A stretch of DNA of 64,000 bases from Microbacterium invictum (GTDB lineage Bacteria > Actinomycetota > Actinomycetes > Actinomycetales > Microbacteriaceae). The stretch lies in the NCBI RefSeq assembly GCF_034421375.1, contig NZ_CP139779.1, positions 1,240,001-1,304,000 of the forward strand, written 5' to 3'. This document shows, in pieces, positions 61,574 to 64,000 of this stretch. The notes under the pieces were generated by a model. It had not been told where the DNA came from, ran no database searches, and was given only the letters and a program-made list of their open reading frames with translations. The position numbers and the translations under genes are program-made. Position 1 is the stretch's first letter; each line of letters starts with the position of its first letter.

Positions 61574-61621
61574 TACGACGGGACTCAATGTCGCGCAGCG
61601 GCGTTGAGTCCCGGGCGTATC
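61572..61621 (+). terminator. Long hairpin directly after groL
   Basis: GGGACTCAA (61580-61588) pairs with TTGAGTCCC (61604-61612), and outer GATACG/CGTATC (61572-61577 with 61616-61621) extends the stem. It begins inside the groL stop codon. A second hairpin follows at 61677. Confidence 0.7.
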
Positions 61622-61623
61622 AA

Positions 61624-61658
61624 GGTCGAGTAGCCGCCACCGGCGGCGTATCGAGACC
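61624..61658. repeat. REP-like palindrome after groL
   Basis: GGTCGAGTAGCCGCC-ACC-GGCGGCGTATCGAGACC is an imperfect palindrome with the GGTCTCGATACG/CTACTCGACC ends that I recall as a common dispersed intergenic repeat in Microbacteriaceae. It sits between two terminator hairpins. Confidence 0.6.
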
Positions 61659-61676
61659 CTAGCCCGCCCGCACACA

Positions 61677-61710
61677 CAGAAGCGCCTCTCCTCCGGGAGG
61701 GGCGCTTCTG
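61677..61710. terminator. Second terminator hairpin downstream of groL
   Basis: A 15-base stem (61677-61691 with 61696-61710, one G-U pair) and a TCCG loop, with GGTAT following. Confidence 0.8.
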
Positions 61711-61760
61711 GTATCACGGCGCATCCCGCAGCATCCCACCCTCGCCTCCCACCCGCCAAC

Positions 61761-61766
61761 TACCAT
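61761..61766 (+). promoter_or_regulatory. -10 hexamer TACCAT, leaderless promoter of the DUF2461 gene
   Basis: TACCAT ends 7 bases before ATG 61774. Confidence 0.5.
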
Positions 61767-61773
61767 CTCCCGC

Positions 61774-62442
61774 ATGGCCTTCGACGGACTCGACCCCGCC
61801 GCCTCGCGCTTCTACGACGACCTCGCCGCCGACAACACCCGCGAATGGTGGCTCGCGAACAAGGCGCGCTACGACGCCGTCGTGCGTGGTCCGTTCGAGG
61901 CGCTCGCCGCCGAGCTCGAGCCGGAGTTCGGTCAGCTGAAGATCTTCCGACCGAACCGCGATGTGCGCTTCAGCGCCGACAAGTCCCCCTACAAGCTGCA
62001 CATCGGAATGGTCTCGCTCACGCCGGTCGCGTACTACCTGCAGCTTTCGGCCACCGGACTTCTCATCGGTGGGGGCTCCTATGACGTTCCGCCGGCCGCG
62101 CTCGCGCGCTTCCGTGAGCTCGTCGACGACGACCGCCGCGGCCCCGAGGTGGAGGGCCTTTTCTCGGCGCTCGCCGAGGACGACCTCGTGCCGATGAGCG
62201 ACGACGCGGTGCTCACCGCACCGAGGGGGTACTCCATCGATCACCCCCGGATCGAGCTGCTGCGGCTCAAGCACCTGGCGGTCGGGCGCACCGAGCCGCT
62301 CGCGGACTGGATGTGGGGCCCTGAGGTGTTCGACATCGTCAGCGACGCCTGGCGCAATGTGGGGATGTGGAACGGCTGGATCGCGCAGAATCTGGGGGAT
62401 CTGCTGATGCGTCCGGATCGCGAGCGGCCCGGTCGGCGCTAG
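61774..62442 (+). CDS. DUF2461 family protein
   Basis: The 222-residue soluble protein has the family blocks FYDDLAADNTREWWLANKARY and KIFRPNRDVRFSADKSPYKL, and a central YYLQLSATGLLIGGGSYDVP. TIGR02453/DUF2461 proteins have no established function. It is flanked by terminators on both sides and transcribed alone from a leaderless promoter. Confidence 0.9.
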   Translation: MAFDGLDPAASRFYDDLAADNTREWWLANKARYDAVVRGPFEALAAELEPEFGQLKIFRPNRDVRFSADKSPYKLHIGMVSLTPVAYYLQLSATGLLIGGGSYDVPPAALARFRELVDDDRRGPEVEGLFSALAEDDLVPMSDDAVLTAPRGYSIDHPRIELLRLKHLAVGRTEPLADWMWGPEVFDIVSDAWRNVGMWNGWIAQNLGDLLMRPDRERPGRR

Positions 62443-62459
62443 CCGACGCTCGCACGGGT

Positions 62460-62488
62460 GGACGGTCCCTCCGGGGGAGGGACCGTCC
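62460..62488. terminator. Terminator between DUF2461 and WXG100 genes
   Basis: A perfect 13-base stem (62460-62472 with 62476-62488) with a GGG loop lies between convergent genes. Confidence 0.85.
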
Positions 62489-62516
62489 GGTCTTCCGCTG
62501 CAGCTTCGTGTGGGGG

Positions 62517-62804
62517 TCAGCGGAAGAGGCTCGCGGTGGCCAGTTCGGCGTCGGCGTACTGCCGTCCGGCGGAGGCCAGGGCGGTGTTGATGCCGTTCAG
62601 GCTGTCTTCGACCTGACGCTGGGTGGCGCGCCACTGGTCGACGACGGAGTGGAAGGCGACGGCGGCGCTGCCGGTCCACGAGCCCTGCAGGTGCGTCAGC
62701 TGGGCCAGCATCGACTGCGTGTCGGCCTGGATCCGGTCGATGGTGCCGCGGATGGTGGATGTCGCGGCGAGGAGGGAATCGCTGTCGACGGAATAGGTGG
62801 CCAT
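62517..62804 (-). CDS. WXG100-family protein (ESAT-6/CFP-10-like)
   Basis: The 95-residue helical-hairpin protein has the W-x-G turn in LQGSWTGSAAVAFHS (about residue 43) and two long amphipathic helices. ATG 62804 follows AAAGGAG. WXG100 proteins are secreted by type VII (ESX) systems as dimers, but no EccC-like ATPase or partner lies in the window. The C-terminal AELATASLFR does not match the YxxxD/E export signal exactly. A TAACGT hexamer (62836-62841) is a possible -10. Confidence 0.88.
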   Translation of the reverse strand: MATYSVDSDSLLAATSTIRGTIDRIQADTQSMLAQLTHLQGSWTGSAAVAFHSVVDQWRATQRQVEDSLNGINTALASAGRQYADAELATASLFR

Positions 62805-62931
62805 GGGGTACTCCTTTTCGAGGTGGACACCCGCCACGTTAGGGAGGCGACCGGGTCGCCGAACCGGCGACCGGGGGATCGGTGGAGAACCGCGAGCTCG
62901 TGCCGCCTGTGCAGGAGAGGACGACCCCGCG

Positions 62932-64000
62932 TCAGTCCCGAGGCGGCCGCGGGAGCGGCTGCGTCTCGAGCAGCAGGTGGTCCGTGGCATCCCGTGATTC
63001 GGCCAGGGGGAAGCCGACCCGGAATGTCGCCCCGCCGCCGGGGGTGTCGAAGACTTCGACCGATCCGTGCAGAGCGTCGACGATCGACGCGACGATCGAC
63101 AGTCCGAGCCCGGTGCCCCCGGTCTCGCGGGTGCGGGAGGTGTCTGCCCGCCAGAATCGCTGGAAGATCTTGTCCTTGATCTGGTCGGGCACACCCTCGC
63201 CGTGGTCGATGACCTCGATCCACCCCAGGTTCGCGTCTCGGTCCAGACCCACCCGGAGTTCGATCGGCGAGTCGTCCGGGGTGAAGCGGCGGGCGTTCCC
63301 GAGCAGGTTCGCCACGACCTGGCGGATGCGGTTCTCATCTCCCCAGACGACGACCGCGGAGGCCGCCGCGGCGGTGACGGCGGGCGGCTGAGGGGCGGGC
63401 GCGGGCGTGAGCTCCCCGGTCGTCTCGGGGGCCTCAGCCGCCGTGCGGGGGCGGCGGCGCAGGCGCGACAGCGACGCGCTGCGCCGCGGGACGGCCCCGG
63501 TGCGGGGTGCGCCGCCGCGTCGCCCGGTGTCGGTCACGGCGGCATCGGCCTCGGGCGCCGGAGCTGTGTGCAGCTGATGGACGGTGGCGTCGAGCACCGT
63601 CACGGTGCGCTGCGGAGAGGCGGCGCGGGCATCCAGGCCGGCGTCTCGCGCGATCGGCACCAGATCGACGGGGGTGATCGCGACGTCCCGGCGTTCGTCG
63701 AGGCGGGCCAGCGCGAGGAGGTCTTCGACGAGGAGGCCCATGCGGACGGCCTCCTTCTCGATCCGCTCCATCGCCTGGCCGGTGGCCTCGTCGCCGGAGA
63801 TCCCTCCCATGCGGTACAGCTCGGCGTAGCCCCGGACCGTCACGAGGGGCGTCCGCAGTTCGTGGCTCGCATCCCCGATGAAGCGGCGCATCTGGCGCAC
63901 GGTCGAATCGCGCTGGGTGATCGCGGCGTCGACGCGCGAGAGCATCGCGTTGATCGCTGTCTTCAGTCGCCCCACCTCGGTCGTCTTCGGTTCGATGTCG
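62932..64000 (-). CDS. Sensor histidine kinase (N-terminus beyond window edge)
   Basis: The frame is open to the end of the window; 355 residues are visible. They include the end of a HAMP-like segment (EVGRLKTAINAMLSRVDAAI), the phospho-His in FIGDASHELRTPLVTVRGYA, N box VVANLLGNARRFTP, G1 DHGEGVPDQIKDKIFQRFW and G2 GGTGLGLSIV. Between the dimerisation domain and N box lies an insertion of roughly 75 residues rich in Ala, Pro, Arg and Thr. The kinase resembles TcrY/PrrB types. Its response regulator is expected outside the window. Confidence 0.9.
   Translation of the reverse strand, partial: DIEPKTTEVGRLKTAINAMLSRVDAAITQRDSTVRQMRRFIGDASHELRTPLVTVRGYAELYRMGGISGDEATGQAMERIEKEAVRMGLLVEDLLALARLDERRDVAITPVDLVPIARDAGLDARAASPQRTVTVLDATVHQLHTAPAPEADAAVTDTGRRGGAPRTGAVPRRSASLSRLRRRPRTAAEAPETTGELTPAPAPQPPAVTAAAASAVVVWGDENRIRQVVANLLGNARRFTPDDSPIELRVGLDRDANLGWIEVIDHGEGVPDQIKDKIFQRFWRADTSRTRETGGTGLGLSIVASIVDALHGSVEVFDTPGGGATFRVGFPLAESRDATDHLLLETQPLPRPPRD

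Overview
The window is a contiguous stretch of chromosome from a high-GC Gram-positive actinobacterium, most likely a Microbacterium or close relative (Microbacteriaceae). The grounds are the very high GC content, strong third-position G/C bias, many GTG starts, leaderless promoters of the TANNNT type a few bases before the start codon, and actinobacterial marker genes (carD, glnR-like, senX3/regX3-like, sigK/rskA, DUF3263, DUF4032, WXG100). There are three tRNA genes and no sign of phage, insertion sequence, CRISPR or replication origin.

Layout. 1-5.6 kb: end of holB, a secreted alpha/beta hydrolase, tRNA-Thr(CGT), a small membrane protein, nicotinamidase, a membrane Ser/Thr kinase and tRNA-Lys(TTT). 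5.7-8.1 kb: a fasciclin lipoprotein divergent from sigK-rskA, matching the SigK locus logic of mycobacteria. 8.1-9.9 kb: a conserved hypothetical gene, a palindromic structured element and an aminodeoxychorismate-lyase-like gene. 9.9-14 kb: pstSCAB behind a PHO box. 14.2-20 kb: a Pls/PosA-type membrane NRPS, an M1-type peptidase and an Sfp-type phosphopantetheinyl transferase. 20-24 kb: ppk coupled to a MutT1-like Nudix/phosphatase, and a GlnR-like regulator. 24-27 kb: small membrane proteins, nitrobindin-like protein, YgfZ and a methyltransferase. 27-31 kb: gpmA, phoU, senX3-regX3 and a lipoprotein. 31-37 kb: carD, fused ispDF, GNAT, EamA exporter, cysS, rlmB.

37-50.6 kb is the accessory part: about thirteen genes for catabolism of an unidentified compound (amidohydrolase, beta-hydroxyacid dehydrogenase, an atypical M24 protein, an atypical SDR, a Zn-alcohol dehydrogenase, a Dabb protein, a ketopantoate-reductase-like enzyme, VOC protein, a fused 2-oxoacid dehydrogenase E1 with E2, and an NAD-binding protein). 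It has two regulators (XRE-cupin and GntR/FCD). Palindromic operators can be read in its divergent promoters. 50.6-64 kb returns to core genes: DUF4032 kinase-like protein, an MsiK/UgpC ATPase, a thioredoxin-fold membrane protein, tRNA-Thr(TGT) with a flanking direct repeat, transporters, nitroreductase-msrB, DUF2332, DUF3263, LytR_C, cspA, groL under two CIRCE-like elements, DUF2461, a WXG100 protein and a truncated sensor kinase.

Two themes link the genes. Phosphate: PstSCAB, PhoU, SenX3/RegX3 and PPK/MutT1 all lie in one 20-kb stretch, and PHO boxes can be read before pstS and phoU. Catabolism: the GntR/FCD regulator is co-transcribed with a VOC gene, and its probable operators flank the VOC/E1 divergent promoter, which suggests inducer-controlled expression of the 2-oxoacid dehydrogenase. 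All functional calls rest on motif reading and recall of families; no database search was run.
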